Below are positions 23,523-31,363 of a stretch of 64,000 bases of DNA, in pieces. The notes under the pieces are model-generated. The model saw only the letters and a program-made list of their open reading frames with translations, had not been told where the DNA came from and ran no database searches. The DNA comes from Candidatus Mediterraneibacter intestinipullorum (lineage in GTDB: Bacteria > Bacillota > Clostridia > Lachnospirales > Lachnospiraceae): contig DWYM01000019.1 of the NCBI GenBank assembly GCA_019118665.1, positions 1 to 64,000 of the forward strand, written 5' to 3'. The position numbers and the translations under genes were made by a program. Within the stretch, counting starts at the first letter, position 1, and each line of letters opens with the position of its first letter.

Positions 23523-24102
23523 TTCTGCGGCCTCCTTTTGTTATTTTTCCAAGAGAAACAGATGCTTTTCTTATGAACCCCTTGAACAGGAGAATGGCGC
23601 CGTACACAAAGAGGATGCCGGCTCCTGTTGAGAAGAGTCCCAGCCCGATATTGCACAGCCCATCTCCAAGGGAGCGGAATAACAGGATGATTCCGCCGAA
23701 AAGGGACAGGATCCCGGACGCCGCCACTGCGATGGCGGTGATCACAACGCAGAAAAGGGCGATTCCCACGCAGAGCAGAACGGCTCCGATGACAGCCAGT
23801 ATACAGATGGCGACGGGAAGCGTGACCGGAGCTGAGCACACGGCAAGGACTGCGATCCACAGAGTGGATAAGCCTCGTTTCATTGTCTTTGGCTTTTCTT
23901 TGATATTCTGGGCGGCAAGGTCCACAATGAGGGCTTTTGCCGCCTCATCCGGACTGCCCAGGTCCGAGATCGCCTGCTGTTCGTTTTCCGGTCCTGCCTC
24001 TGCAAAATATTCTTCAAAATACTCGACCGCCCGGTCGTAGTCTTCCTTTGGAAGACGGCGCAGATTGTGCGCCAGTTTTTTCATGTATTCCGTCTTAGTC
24101 AT
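23506..24102 (-). CDS. DUF1700 family membrane protein
   Basis: The 198-residue protein starts with the DUF1700 signature: MTKTEYMKKLAHNLRRLPKE, then YFEEYFAEAG and an ISDLGSPDEAAKALI segment. About three to four hydrophobic spans follow from residue 78. The N-terminal soluble helix bundle is often predicted to meet the PadR partner. It overlaps padR by 8 bp and the DUF4097 gene by 17 bp, so translation of the three is coupled. It is likely an envelope-linked regulator or sensor partner, by context only. Confidence 0.88.
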   Translation of the reverse strand: MTKTEYMKKLAHNLRRLPKEDYDRAVEYFEEYFAEAGPENEQQAISDLGSPDEAAKALIVDLAAQNIKEKPKTMKRGLSTLWIAVLAVCSAPVTLPVAICILAVIGAVLLCVGIALFCVVITAIAVAASGILSLFGGIILLFRSLGDGLCNIGLGLFSTGAGILFVYGAILLFKGFIRKASVSLGKITKGGRRNEKSN

Positions 24103-24415
24103 TTGAAACCCCTCCCTTTACAATGTCATCAATAATGAATTTGTAATCCTCCCATTCCTTCAGAAGCGCTGCCTGACGCTCTCTGCCTTCTGGAGTGATG
24201 CGGTAGTATTTTCTGTTGCGTCCCTGATACTGCTGATCGTAAGTTGCCACGAGATGATTTTCCTGAAGTCGTTTCAGGATCGGGTAGAGCGTGGAGTCCT
24301 TTGTGTTTGATGCCCGCTTGATGATCTGGCTGATCTGATAGCCATAGGCATCTGCCTCAGCGATGACAGACAGCACGAGGAAGTCCATCATAGGGGCATT
24401 GAGTGTGAACGCCAT
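24095..24415 (-). CDS. PadR family transcriptional regulator
   Basis: This is a 106-residue PadR-type repressor with a winged helix (LVLSVIAEADAYGYQISQIIK, then STLYPILKRLQENHLV and the wing with GRNRKYYRITPEGR) and a short C-terminal dimer helix. It is first of the minus-strand PadR-DUF1700-DUF4097 operon and probably controls it. The 5' region (24416-24500) is extremely AT-rich (TATATTATATTTTATATAATATATAAT) and contains near-palindromic TATA stretches that could hold both promoter and operator. Confidence 0.92.
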   Translation of the reverse strand: MAFTLNAPMMDFLVLSVIAEADAYGYQISQIIKRASNTKDSTLYPILKRLQENHLVATYDQQYQGRNRKYYRITPEGRERQAALLKEWEDYKFIIDDIVKGGVSND

Positions 24416-24503
24416 AACCTCAGTCCTTTCTATATCTATTTTTTTGATATATGTTTTATTTTTATATATTATATTTTATATAATATATAATGTCAATACC
24501 TAT

Positions 24504-25163
24504 TTGGCGATAATTATAGAGACTCAGACAGCCGGGACGCTGAAAGAGCATCTGGAAAAGTGGGATTATAAAGTGCGGTGCGCGAAAGATTTCCGCAATA
24601 TCACAGAAGAATTCGCAGGGTTTTCCCCGGAACTGGTGGTCATGGATATCCTTCTTCCTTTTTATAACGGATATCACTGGTGTACTGAGATCCGCAAAAT
24701 ATCAAAGGTCCCCATCCTGTTTCTCTCGTCGGCGGGAGATAACATGAATATCGTGATGGCGATGAACATGGGCGGTGATGATTTTATAGAAAAGCCCTTT
24801 GACCTGAACGTGCTGACAGCGAAGATACAGGCAATGCTCCGGCGCGCTTACTCCTTCCAGGGCAGGGTAAATCTGATCGAGCATGACGGAGTGATCCTGA
24901 ATCTGAACGACACCTGTGTCAGTTTTGAGGGAAAGAAGCTGGAGCTCACCAAAAATGATTTCCGCATCATGCAGGTGCTCATGGAAAACGCGGGGCGCAT
25001 CGTGAAGAGGGACGAGCTGATGCAGAGACTGTGGGAGAGCGATGAATTCATTGACGATAATACTCTGACCGTAAATGTGACCAGGCTCCGCCGGAAGCTG
25101 GAGGAGATCGGGATCAGGGATCTGATCAAGACAAAGAAAGGGAGCGGGTATCTGATCCAATGA
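24504..25163 (+). CDS. OmpR/BceR-type response regulator with abnormal N-terminus
   Basis: This is a receiver plus winged-helix DNA-binding protein. Receiver landmarks kept: phospho-acceptor Asp in VVMDILLPFYNGYHW, the Ser in FLSSAGD, and the Lys in IEKPFD. The output domain ends GSGYLIQ. The start of the receiver is wrong: relatives read ILIVEDD, but here it is AIIIETQTAG, so the acidic pair that holds magnesium is gone. No in-frame ATG with a ribosome-binding site lies near; the ORF-track ATG at 24363 sits inside divergent padR. I use TTG 24504 as a placeholder. The 5' end was probably altered when it met the AT-rich padR upstream region. The stop overlaps the kinase start as ATGA. Confidence 0.7.
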   Translation: MAIIIETQTAGTLKEHLEKWDYKVRCAKDFRNITEEFAGFSPELVVMDILLPFYNGYHWCTEIRKISKVPILFLSSAGDNMNIVMAMNMGGDDFIEKPFDLNVLTAKIQAMLRRAYSFQGRVNLIEHDGVILNLNDTCVSFEGKKLELTKNDFRIMQVLMENAGRIVKRDELMQRLWESDEFIDDNTLTVNVTRLRRKLEEIGIRDLIKTKKGSGYLIQ

Positions 25164-26170
25164 AACATATTATTTTTACCTACTTAAAAAAGAACCGGAA
25201 GCCAGCGGTCTTTTATCTCTTTTTCCTGACGCTTTTTTATCTTGTGCTGTATCTGTACGGTGTGCGTGCGGACGCGCTGTCCTATGCGGTGTTTTTATCC
25301 CTGGTCACTTTTCTTGTGCTTGGAGTCTGGGATCTGTGGCGTTATGTCGGAAAGGTGAAGTGCATGGATGAAGCCCTCCGGAACATGCCCTATGAGCTGG
25401 GAGAACTGCCGGCGCCTCAGGACGTCCCGGAGGAGAAATACCAGGAGGAGATCAGGATCCTGGGAGAGCGCATCGTCAGACTGGAAAACGACGCCCGCAT
25501 CAGCAGACAGGAGATGCTTGACTTCTACAGTCTGTGGGCGCACCAGATCAAGACGCCTCTTGCGGCGATGAACCTTCTGCTCCAGTCCGCGGAAGCCGGT
25601 GAGGGGGACCGGGGCATGGAGGCGATGCGCATGGAGCTTTTTAAGACAGAGCAGTATGTGGACATGGTGCTTTCCTATCTGCGGGCGGAGGATATGTCGT
25701 CTGACCTCCTCCTGAAAAAGTATTCCCTGGATGAGATCGTGCGGCAGGCAGTGCGCAAGTATTCCCGGATGTTCATCCTAAAAAAGATACGGCTGGAATA
25801 CAAGCCCTGCGCAAAGCAGGTGCTGACCGATGAGAAGTGGCTGCTGTTCGTGCTGGAGCAGCTTCTCTCGAATGCGCTGAAATACACAGAGACAGGAGCG
25901 ATCCGGATCCGTACGGAGCCCGGCAGTCCGGCCGTGCTATTGATCGAGGATACAGGGATCGGGATCCAGGCGGAGGATCTGCCCAGGGTGTTTGAGAAGG
26001 GCTTTACCGGGTATAACGGCAGGCAGGATAAGAAATCCACCGGCATCGGTCTGTACCTGTGCCGGATGATCTGCGATAAGCTGAACCACACCATAACGAT
26101 CGCGTCAGAGCCGGGCGGGGGGACTGTGGTACGGCTGGATCTTTCCAGGGAGGAGATGCTGCACGAATAA
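25160..26170 (+). CDS. BceS-type sensor histidine kinase
   Basis: This is an intramembrane-sensing kinase of the peptide-antibiotic resistance type: 336 residues with two N-terminal spans (VFYLFFLTLFYLVLYLYG and LSYAVFLSLVTFLVLGVW) and almost no extracellular loop. The H-box is LWAHQIKTPLAAMN (near residue 123). The ATPase has N-box LLSNALKYT, G1 IEDTGIGI and G2 STGIGLYLC. With so little external sequence, such kinases sense flux through the partner BceAB-like transporter, encoded next. It overlaps the response regulator by 4 bp. Confidence 0.9.
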   Translation: MKHIIFTYLKKNRKPAVFYLFFLTLFYLVLYLYGVRADALSYAVFLSLVTFLVLGVWDLWRYVGKVKCMDEALRNMPYELGELPAPQDVPEEKYQEEIRILGERIVRLENDARISRQEMLDFYSLWAHQIKTPLAAMNLLLQSAEAGEGDRGMEAMRMELFKTEQYVDMVLSYLRAEDMSSDLLLKKYSLDEIVRQAVRKYSRMFILKKIRLEYKPCAKQVLTDEKWLLFVLEQLLSNALKYTETGAIRIRTEPGSPAVLLIEDTGIGIQAEDLPRVFEKGFTGYNGRQDKKSTGIGLYLCRMICDKLNHTITIASEPGGGTVVRLDLSREEMLHE

Positions 26171-26228
26171 GGATGGATAAGGGTGTGGCGGAAAAATCCG
26201 TGAACGTATCAGAAAAAATCTGTTAACA

Positions 26229-26242
26229 TGACAGAAATGTAA
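26229..26242 (+). promoter_or_regulatory. Probable BceR-type operator
   Basis: TGACAGAAATGTAA fits the published BceR-family pattern TNACA-N4-TGTAA exactly. It lies in the 163-bp gap between the kinase gene and the ABC genes, 53 bp upstream of a TATAAT (26296-26301). Confidence 0.65.
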
Positions 26243-26260
26243 GGATAAGGGAGTGTTTGT

Positions 26261-26297
26261 AAGGCAGGCTTATGGAAGGCTGCCTTCTGTCTTTTTA
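26261..26297 (+). terminator. Hairpin with T-run between kinase and ABC genes
   Basis: AAGGCAGGCTT (26261-26271) and AAGGCTGCCTT (26276-26286) pair with one mismatch and are followed by CTGTCTTTTTA. It may end the regulator-kinase transcript; the TATAAT of the next promoter overlaps its T-run. Confidence 0.6.
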
Positions 26298-26333
26298 TAA
26301 TGGATGCATAAAAAGACAGGGAGGAGATAAAAG

Positions 26334-27101
26334 ATGTCGTTACTTGAAGTGAAAAACGTAAAGAAAATATATACCACCCGGTTCGGGGGCAGCCAGGTGC
26401 AGGCGCTCTCCGATGTGAATTTTTCGGTGGAACAGGGAGAATATGTGGCGATCATGGGGGAGAGCGGATCCGGAAAGACGACTTTGCTCAACATCCTTGC
26501 GGCCCTTGATAAACCATCGGGAGGAACGGTCCGGCTGAATGGGCGTGACCTGAGCCAGGTGAAGGAGAAAGAACTGGCGGCGTTCCGCCGGAAGAACCTG
26601 GGATTTGTATTCCAGGAGTTTAATCTGCTGGATACCTTTTCCATAGAGGATAATATCTATCTTCCCCTTGTGCTCGCAGGGGAGAAATACGAGCAGATGC
26701 GCTCCAAGCTGGAGGATATCGCCGGGAGGCTGGGGCTTGCGGAGCTCCTCTTGAAATATCCTTATGAGGTGTCGGGCGGCCAGAAACAGAGAGCCGCGGT
26801 GGCGAGGGCACTGATCACACGTCCCCAGCTCATTCTCGCGGATGAGCCCACCGGAGCTCTGGATTCCCATTCCTCCGACGAACTGATGAAGCTGTTTACC
26901 CGGATCAACCGGGAGGGGCAGACCATCCTCATGGTGACCCACAGCGTCAAGGCGGCGAGCAGCGCGGGAAGCGTGCTCTTTATCAGGGATGGGCAGGTGT
27001 ACCACCAGATTTACCGCGGAAATCTGACGGATGAGGAGATGTATCAGAAGATCGCGGCCACGCTGACCGTCCTTGCGACAGGAGGTGAGGCGCGTGAGTA
27101 G
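26334..27101 (+). CDS. BceA-type ABC transporter ATP-binding protein
   Basis: The 255-residue ATPase has Walker A GESGSGKTTLLNILAAL, the Q-loop in FVFQEFNLLDTFSIEDN, signature SGGQKQRAAVARAL, Walker B LILADEPTGALD and the H-loop in MVTHSVKAA. It powers the large FtsX-like permease that follows, with which it overlaps by 8 bp. In this family the complex removes peptide antibiotics (bacitracin, lantibiotics) from lipid targets. The start ATG 26334 follows GGGAGGAGATAAAAG. It is likely induced by the upstream two-component system through the box at 26229. Confidence 0.92.
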   Translation: MSLLEVKNVKKIYTTRFGGSQVQALSDVNFSVEQGEYVAIMGESGSGKTTLLNILAALDKPSGGTVRLNGRDLSQVKEKELAAFRRKNLGFVFQEFNLLDTFSIEDNIYLPLVLAGEKYEQMRSKLEDIAGRLGLAELLLKYPYEVSGGQKQRAAVARALITRPQLILADEPTGALDSHSSDELMKLFTRINREGQTILMVTHSVKAASSAGSVLFIRDGQVYHQIYRGNLTDEEMYQKIAATLTVLATGGEARE

Positions 27102-29088
27102 ATCGTTTTATCCAAGGCTTGCCTTCATGAACCTGAAGAAAAACCATAAGATCTATGTGCCCTACCTTCTGACATGTATTTTTACGGTCATGCTGTTCTA
27201 CGCGCTGGGCGCCATCGCAAAGAACAACGGGCTGGCGCAGATCCGAGGCGGCACGGCCCTGCCTGTAGTCATGGGATGGGTGACGGCGGTGGCGGGAGGA
27301 TTCGCGCTGATCTTTTTGTTCTACACGAACAGTTTTCTGATCAAACAGAGGAAAAAGGAGCTGGGACTGTATCAGGTGCTGGGCATGGACAAGAAAAATT
27401 TAAGCGTGATGATGCTCTGGGAGACGCTGATCACCGGGGCGGTCAGTCTGGGCGCGGGGCTTCTCCTCGGGCTTGCCCTGGGAAAGCTGATGTTTCTTGT
27501 CCTTCTCAAGATCATCCACTTTTCCGTGCCCCTTGATTTTGCCATAGAACCGGAAGCGCTTCTCCAGACAGTGAAGCTTTTTCTGGCAGTGTTCGCGCTG
27601 AACCTGGCTTATGATCTGTTTCAGGTGATGAGGGGCAGGCTCTCCGAGATGGTAGGGGCATCCCGCGCGGGCGAGAAAGAACCAAAAGGAAAATGGCTGA
27701 TCGCCCTGGCCGGGCTGGTCACTCTGGGCAGCGGATACTATATCGCTCAGACAGCGGATTCGCCGCTGACAGCGGTCAATGTCTTCTTCTTTGCTGTGAT
27801 CCTTGTGGTCATCGGGACATACATGCTCTTTATCTCCGGGAGCATCGTGCTGTTAAAGCTGCTGAAAAAGAATAAAAGATATTATTACAGGACAAAGCAT
27901 TTTACCGCGGTGTCTGGCATGCTGTACCGAATGAAACAGAATGCGGCGGGGCTTGCCAACATCTGTATCATGAGCACAGCGGTGATCGTAGTGCTCTCCA
28001 TGTGCGTGTGCCTGTATGCGGGGATCGAGGATTCTATGGATACCCAGTACCCAAGGGACGTGACAGTGCATCTTCCCGACGGCTCAGAAGAAGGCAGGGT
28101 TGAGACGGAGAAGCTGATCGCGGAGAACTCCGGGGAAATCGGGGTTACAGTGGAAAATCAGGTCGGATACCGCATGTTTCTCCTCCCATGCATGCTCCGG
28201 GAGGGGGAAGCGGTGTTCGGGAACGCCATGACCTTTCAGGATGAAGCAAGTTTTACAGAATATTATCGGAGCATGATCCTGATCCCGCTGGAAGACTACA
28301 ACCGGATACTGGGGTCAGAGGAGGTCCTTGCGCCCGGTGAAGCCCTGATCTACGCGCCGGAGGATGACTATGCTTACGATAGCCTCCTTCTTGGAGATGA
28401 GCCGTATCAGGTGAAAAAAGTCCTTGAAAATGTCCCTCTTGTCTCAGATGGGCTCATGTCCAATATGGTGAAAGCCGTCTATGTGATCCTCCCGGATGTG
28501 GGATCCGTGGAGGGACTGGCGGTAAAATATGGTTTCTCATCCGAGGAGTTGAATCATGTCAGCTATGTTTCCTGGTTTGACATGGAAGGGGAAGCGGAAG
28601 CATGCGAGACCATGGTGCGGACTCTCGAGGAACAGATAACAGCGGTCAGCCCTGACGCCTATGTGCAGTACAAAGAGGACAGCCGGGATTGGACTTACGC
28701 TATGAATGGCGGGGCGCTTTTCATCGGGATATTCGTGGGCGCGCTCTTTCTGCTCTCCACAGTGCTCCTCATCTATTACAAGCAGATTTCCGAGGGGTAT
28801 GATGACAGGGAGAACTATCAGATCATGCAGAAAGTAGGCATGGACAGAAGAGAAGTGCGCCGCGTTATACGGAGCCAGATCCTGGCGGTGTTTTTCCTGC
28901 CGCTCCTGGGCGCCTTCCTCCATGTGGCGTTCGCGTTCCGGGTCATGACCATGCTGCTGGAAGTTATGTTTGTGGCAAACGTACCTCTGTTCCTTCTGTG
29001 TACAGCCGGGGTGACGGCAGTGTTTACCGTGTTCTATGTGGCGGTGTATATGATCACGTCCAGGGAATATTACCGCATCGTGCGGTAA
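27094..29088 (+). CDS. BceB-type ABC transporter permease (FtsX domains)
   Basis: The 664-residue protein has about ten membrane spans in the BceB order: span 1 (YVPYLLTCIFTVMLFYALG), an FtsX block, and a large extracellular domain of about 200 residues after CVCLYAGIEDSMDTQYP (from about residue 310). A second FtsX block follows (GALFIGIFVGALFLLSTVLL onwards). The big external domain is where these transporters bind peptide or lipid II complexes. I chose GTG 27094, four bases after GGAGGTGAGG; the ORF-track ATG 27073 lies before that ribosome-binding site. A terminator follows. Confidence 0.9.
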   Translation: MSRSFYPRLAFMNLKKNHKIYVPYLLTCIFTVMLFYALGAIAKNNGLAQIRGGTALPVVMGWVTAVAGGFALIFLFYTNSFLIKQRKKELGLYQVLGMDKKNLSVMMLWETLITGAVSLGAGLLLGLALGKLMFLVLLKIIHFSVPLDFAIEPEALLQTVKLFLAVFALNLAYDLFQVMRGRLSEMVGASRAGEKEPKGKWLIALAGLVTLGSGYYIAQTADSPLTAVNVFFFAVILVVIGTYMLFISGSIVLLKLLKKNKRYYYRTKHFTAVSGMLYRMKQNAAGLANICIMSTAVIVVLSMCVCLYAGIEDSMDTQYPRDVTVHLPDGSEEGRVETEKLIAENSGEIGVTVENQVGYRMFLLPCMLREGEAVFGNAMTFQDEASFTEYYRSMILIPLEDYNRILGSEEVLAPGEALIYAPEDDYAYDSLLLGDEPYQVKKVLENVPLVSDGLMSNMVKAVYVILPDVGSVEGLAVKYGFSSEELNHVSYVSWFDMEGEAEACETMVRTLEEQITAVSPDAYVQYKEDSRDWTYAMNGGALFIGIFVGALFLLSTVLLIYYKQISEGYDDRENYQIMQKVGMDRREVRRVIRSQILAVFFLPLLGAFLHVAFAFRVMTMLLEVMFVANVPLFLLCTAGVTAVFTVFYVAVYMITSREYYRIVR

Positions 29089-29117
29089 AAATGCCCTGTA
29101 AAATATGGATTGAGGAG

Positions 29118-29166
29118 GAAGCCCGCGGAATTTTTGACAGAGTCATGATCCGCGGGCTTCATTTCT
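29118..29166 (+). terminator. Terminator after the BceAB-type genes
   Basis: GAAGCCCGCGGA (29118-29129) pairs with TCCGCGGGCTTC (29149-29160), followed by ATTTCT. Confidence 0.75.
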
Positions 29167-29176
29167 GCCGTAAGCC

Positions 29177-29205
29177 TTGTTAGAAAGACATGCGTGTGAT
29201 ACACT
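29177..29205 (+). promoter_or_regulatory. Possible promoter of the moxR operon
   Basis: TTGTTA (29177-29182), 17 bp, TACACT (29200-29205) with a TGTGA just before the -10. Moderate match. Confidence 0.45.
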
Positions 29206-29318
29206 GGCATTGGGATCTGCCGTGTTGCTGTCAGCAGCCGGGGGTCCTGCACAGACAGAACAGATATCAGACGATCATAGAGATTCAGGGCAGTGTTTAT
29301 CTGCCGGGGAGTATGCCA

Positions 29319-30266
29319 ATGAATGAGAATATGTACAGCGCGCAGCGAGTGATCAGTGAAGTGGAGAAAGCAGTGGTGGGGAAGCGGGACGTCCTGACAA
29401 AGATCATGACCGCGATACTTGCGGGCGGGCATATCCTGATAGAGGATATCCCGGGAACAGGGAAGACGACCATGGCGCTGGCGTTTTCCAGAACAATGGG
29501 GCTGAAGGTAAAAAGGGTCCAGTTTACTCCGGACGTGCTTCCGGCTGATCTGACCGGATTTACTCTTTATCAGAAGGAAACAGGCAAATTCGTCTATCAG
29601 CCGGGCGCGGCGATCTGCAATCTGCTGCTGGCGGACGAGATCAACCGGACGTCTCCGAAGACGCAGTCAGCGCTCCTGGAGGTGATGGAGGAACAGCAGG
29701 TGACCGTGGATGGGGTCACGCACAGGACCGGAGAGCCGTTTATCGTCATCGCCACAGAGAACCCGGCAGGATCAGCAGGAACCCAGCTTCTCCCGGAATC
29801 CCAGCTGGACCGGTTTATGATCTGTGTCAGCATGGGGTATCCTACCGTGGAGGAAGAGATGGAGATATTAAAACGAGACCAGAAAAAAGGCAGGATCAGT
29901 GAGGAGACGGAACCGGTCCTTGACGCGGCGCAGCTTCTTGCCATGCGCTCGGAGGTGTCAGGGATATTTGTGCACAAACGCATTTACCGGTATATCGCGG
30001 AGCTGGCAAAGGCGACCAGGGAAAATGAGTGGACGGAGCTGGGACTCAGTCCAAGAGGAACTGTGGCGCTGACGGCAATGGCAAAGGCATGTGCCTGGAT
30101 GAAGGGGCGGGAGTATGTGATCCCCGCGGATGTACAGGAGGTATTCCCATGCGTGGCGGGTCACAGGATCTTTCTGAATATGAAGGCAAGGGTAGGGCAT
30201 ATCCGGGTGGATGAGCTGATCCGGCAGGCGCTGGAGAATGTCCCCGCCCCGGCGCTTAGAGGGTAA
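29319..30266 (+). CDS. MoxR family AAA+ ATPase
   Basis: MoxR proteins are hexameric AAA+ ATPases thought to act as chaperones for partner proteins. The 315-residue protein has Walker A EDIPGTGKTTMALAF (near residue 40), Walker B LLLADEINRTSPKTQ, sensor 1 IATENPAGSAGT, and the lid domain with LGLSPRGTVAL sensor 2. I chose ATG 29319, seven bases after GGGGAG; the ORF track starts 43 codons earlier in non-homologous sequence. It begins a MoxR-DUF58-transglutaminase-GNAT operon. The first three are a known conserved set. Confidence 0.93.
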   Translation: MNENMYSAQRVISEVEKAVVGKRDVLTKIMTAILAGGHILIEDIPGTGKTTMALAFSRTMGLKVKRVQFTPDVLPADLTGFTLYQKETGKFVYQPGAAICNLLLADEINRTSPKTQSALLEVMEEQQVTVDGVTHRTGEPFIVIATENPAGSAGTQLLPESQLDRFMICVSMGYPTVEEEMEILKRDQKKGRISEETEPVLDAAQLLAMRSEVSGIFVHKRIYRYIAELAKATRENEWTELGLSPRGTVALTAMAKACAWMKGREYVIPADVQEVFPCVAGHRIFLNMKARVGHIRVDELIRQALENVPAPALRG

Positions 30267-30271
30267 CGGTC

Positions 30272-31327
30272 ATGATAAAGAGGCTGGCGGGATATCTTGT
30301 GTTGCTGCTTGCGGCGGCATACTTGTATTTTATGTATAATGAAACAGTGATTTCGGGAATCCTTGTGTTCCTCACACTGTATCTGCCTGTGTCAGCGCTG
30401 TATCTGATCCTGATAAGGGGCAGGGTCGACGCAGACCTGGGACGAGTCCCGCCTATGGGCGAAGAGGGAAAAAAGATCCGTGCAGGGGCGGTTGTAAGAA
30501 ACAGATCCCACATGATGAACATCCATTATGAAGTGTTTCTCACATTGGGAAATACTCATGATAAAAAGCGGAAGAGGAGAAAGTATGCAGGGGCTGTCCC
30601 TGCAGGCGGTGAAGAGACTCTGTGGTGTGAATTTGAGACAGGGCGGTGCGGCAGTATCGAGGTGAGGCTTGACAGCATCAGGGTCTATGATTTTCTCGGC
30701 ATTTTTTTCCTGCGTAAGAAAGTGAAGAGGAGGGCGGCTGTCAAGATCCTGCCCCGGTTCAGCCTGATGTCCGTTGAGATCACAAGAAAGACAAGGGAGT
30801 TTCAGGCGGAAGCAGATGAGTATTCCGGAGAGAAAAGGGGAGACGATCCCTCGGAGATCTACCAGATAAGAGAATACCGGGTCATGGATTCTCTAAAGGA
30901 CATTCACTGGAAATTAAGCGCCAAAGAGGAAGAACTGATGGTAAAGGAGAGGGGATTTCCACTGGGGTGTACTGTCCTGATCTGGTTTGATGTAAGGGCG
31001 GGAAAGCTGTCTGCAGAAGGGTTTTCAAAGATGATCGAGAGGGCGGCGTCTCTGTCCGTCACCCTGGCAGCGGAGAAATGTATCCACATGGCGGCATGGT
31101 ATGAAGAGAAGAACGAGCAGATCGTGATGCAGAGGGTGAGGGATGAGGAAAGCGCCTGCAGTATGGTCTGGCGGCTTCTTGATCTGGAGCCTTGCAGGGA
31201 TATAAAAAAGAGAGACGCCTGCTACGAGAATACTTTCCGGGGCCGGGAGTTCAGCAGTATCGTAACAATAGACGGCGAGGGAAAGATCTGGAAAGACGGA
31301 GAGATGCCAGAACTGCTCCGGCTGTGA
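30272..31327 (+). CDS. DUF58 domain-containing protein
   Basis: The 351-residue protein has two N-terminal spans (LAGYLVLLLAAAYLYFMY and ILVFLTLYLPVSALYLIL) and the DUF58 core in the C-terminal half, with the signature DDPSEIYQIREYRVMDSLKDIHWK (quoted in parts: EIYQIREYR, DSLKDIHWKLSAK). DUF58 proteins are the usual partner of MoxR ATPases and contain a vWA-like domain. It lies 5 bp after moxR and 36 bp before the transglutaminase gene. The molecular role of the set is not known, though links to envelope stress exist in other bacteria. Confidence 0.9.
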   Translation: MIKRLAGYLVLLLAAAYLYFMYNETVISGILVFLTLYLPVSALYLILIRGRVDADLGRVPPMGEEGKKIRAGAVVRNRSHMMNIHYEVFLTLGNTHDKKRKRRKYAGAVPAGGEETLWCEFETGRCGSIEVRLDSIRVYDFLGIFFLRKKVKRRAAVKILPRFSLMSVEITRKTREFQAEADEYSGEKRGDDPSEIYQIREYRVMDSLKDIHWKLSAKEEELMVKERGFPLGCTVLIWFDVRAGKLSAEGFSKMIERAASLSVTLAAEKCIHMAAWYEEKNEQIVMQRVRDEESACSMVWRLLDLEPCRDIKKRDACYENTFRGREFSSIVTIDGEGKIWKDGEMPELLRL

Positions 31328-31363
31328 GACAGATGGGACGGATAAGGGGAAAGGGGTGATGGA

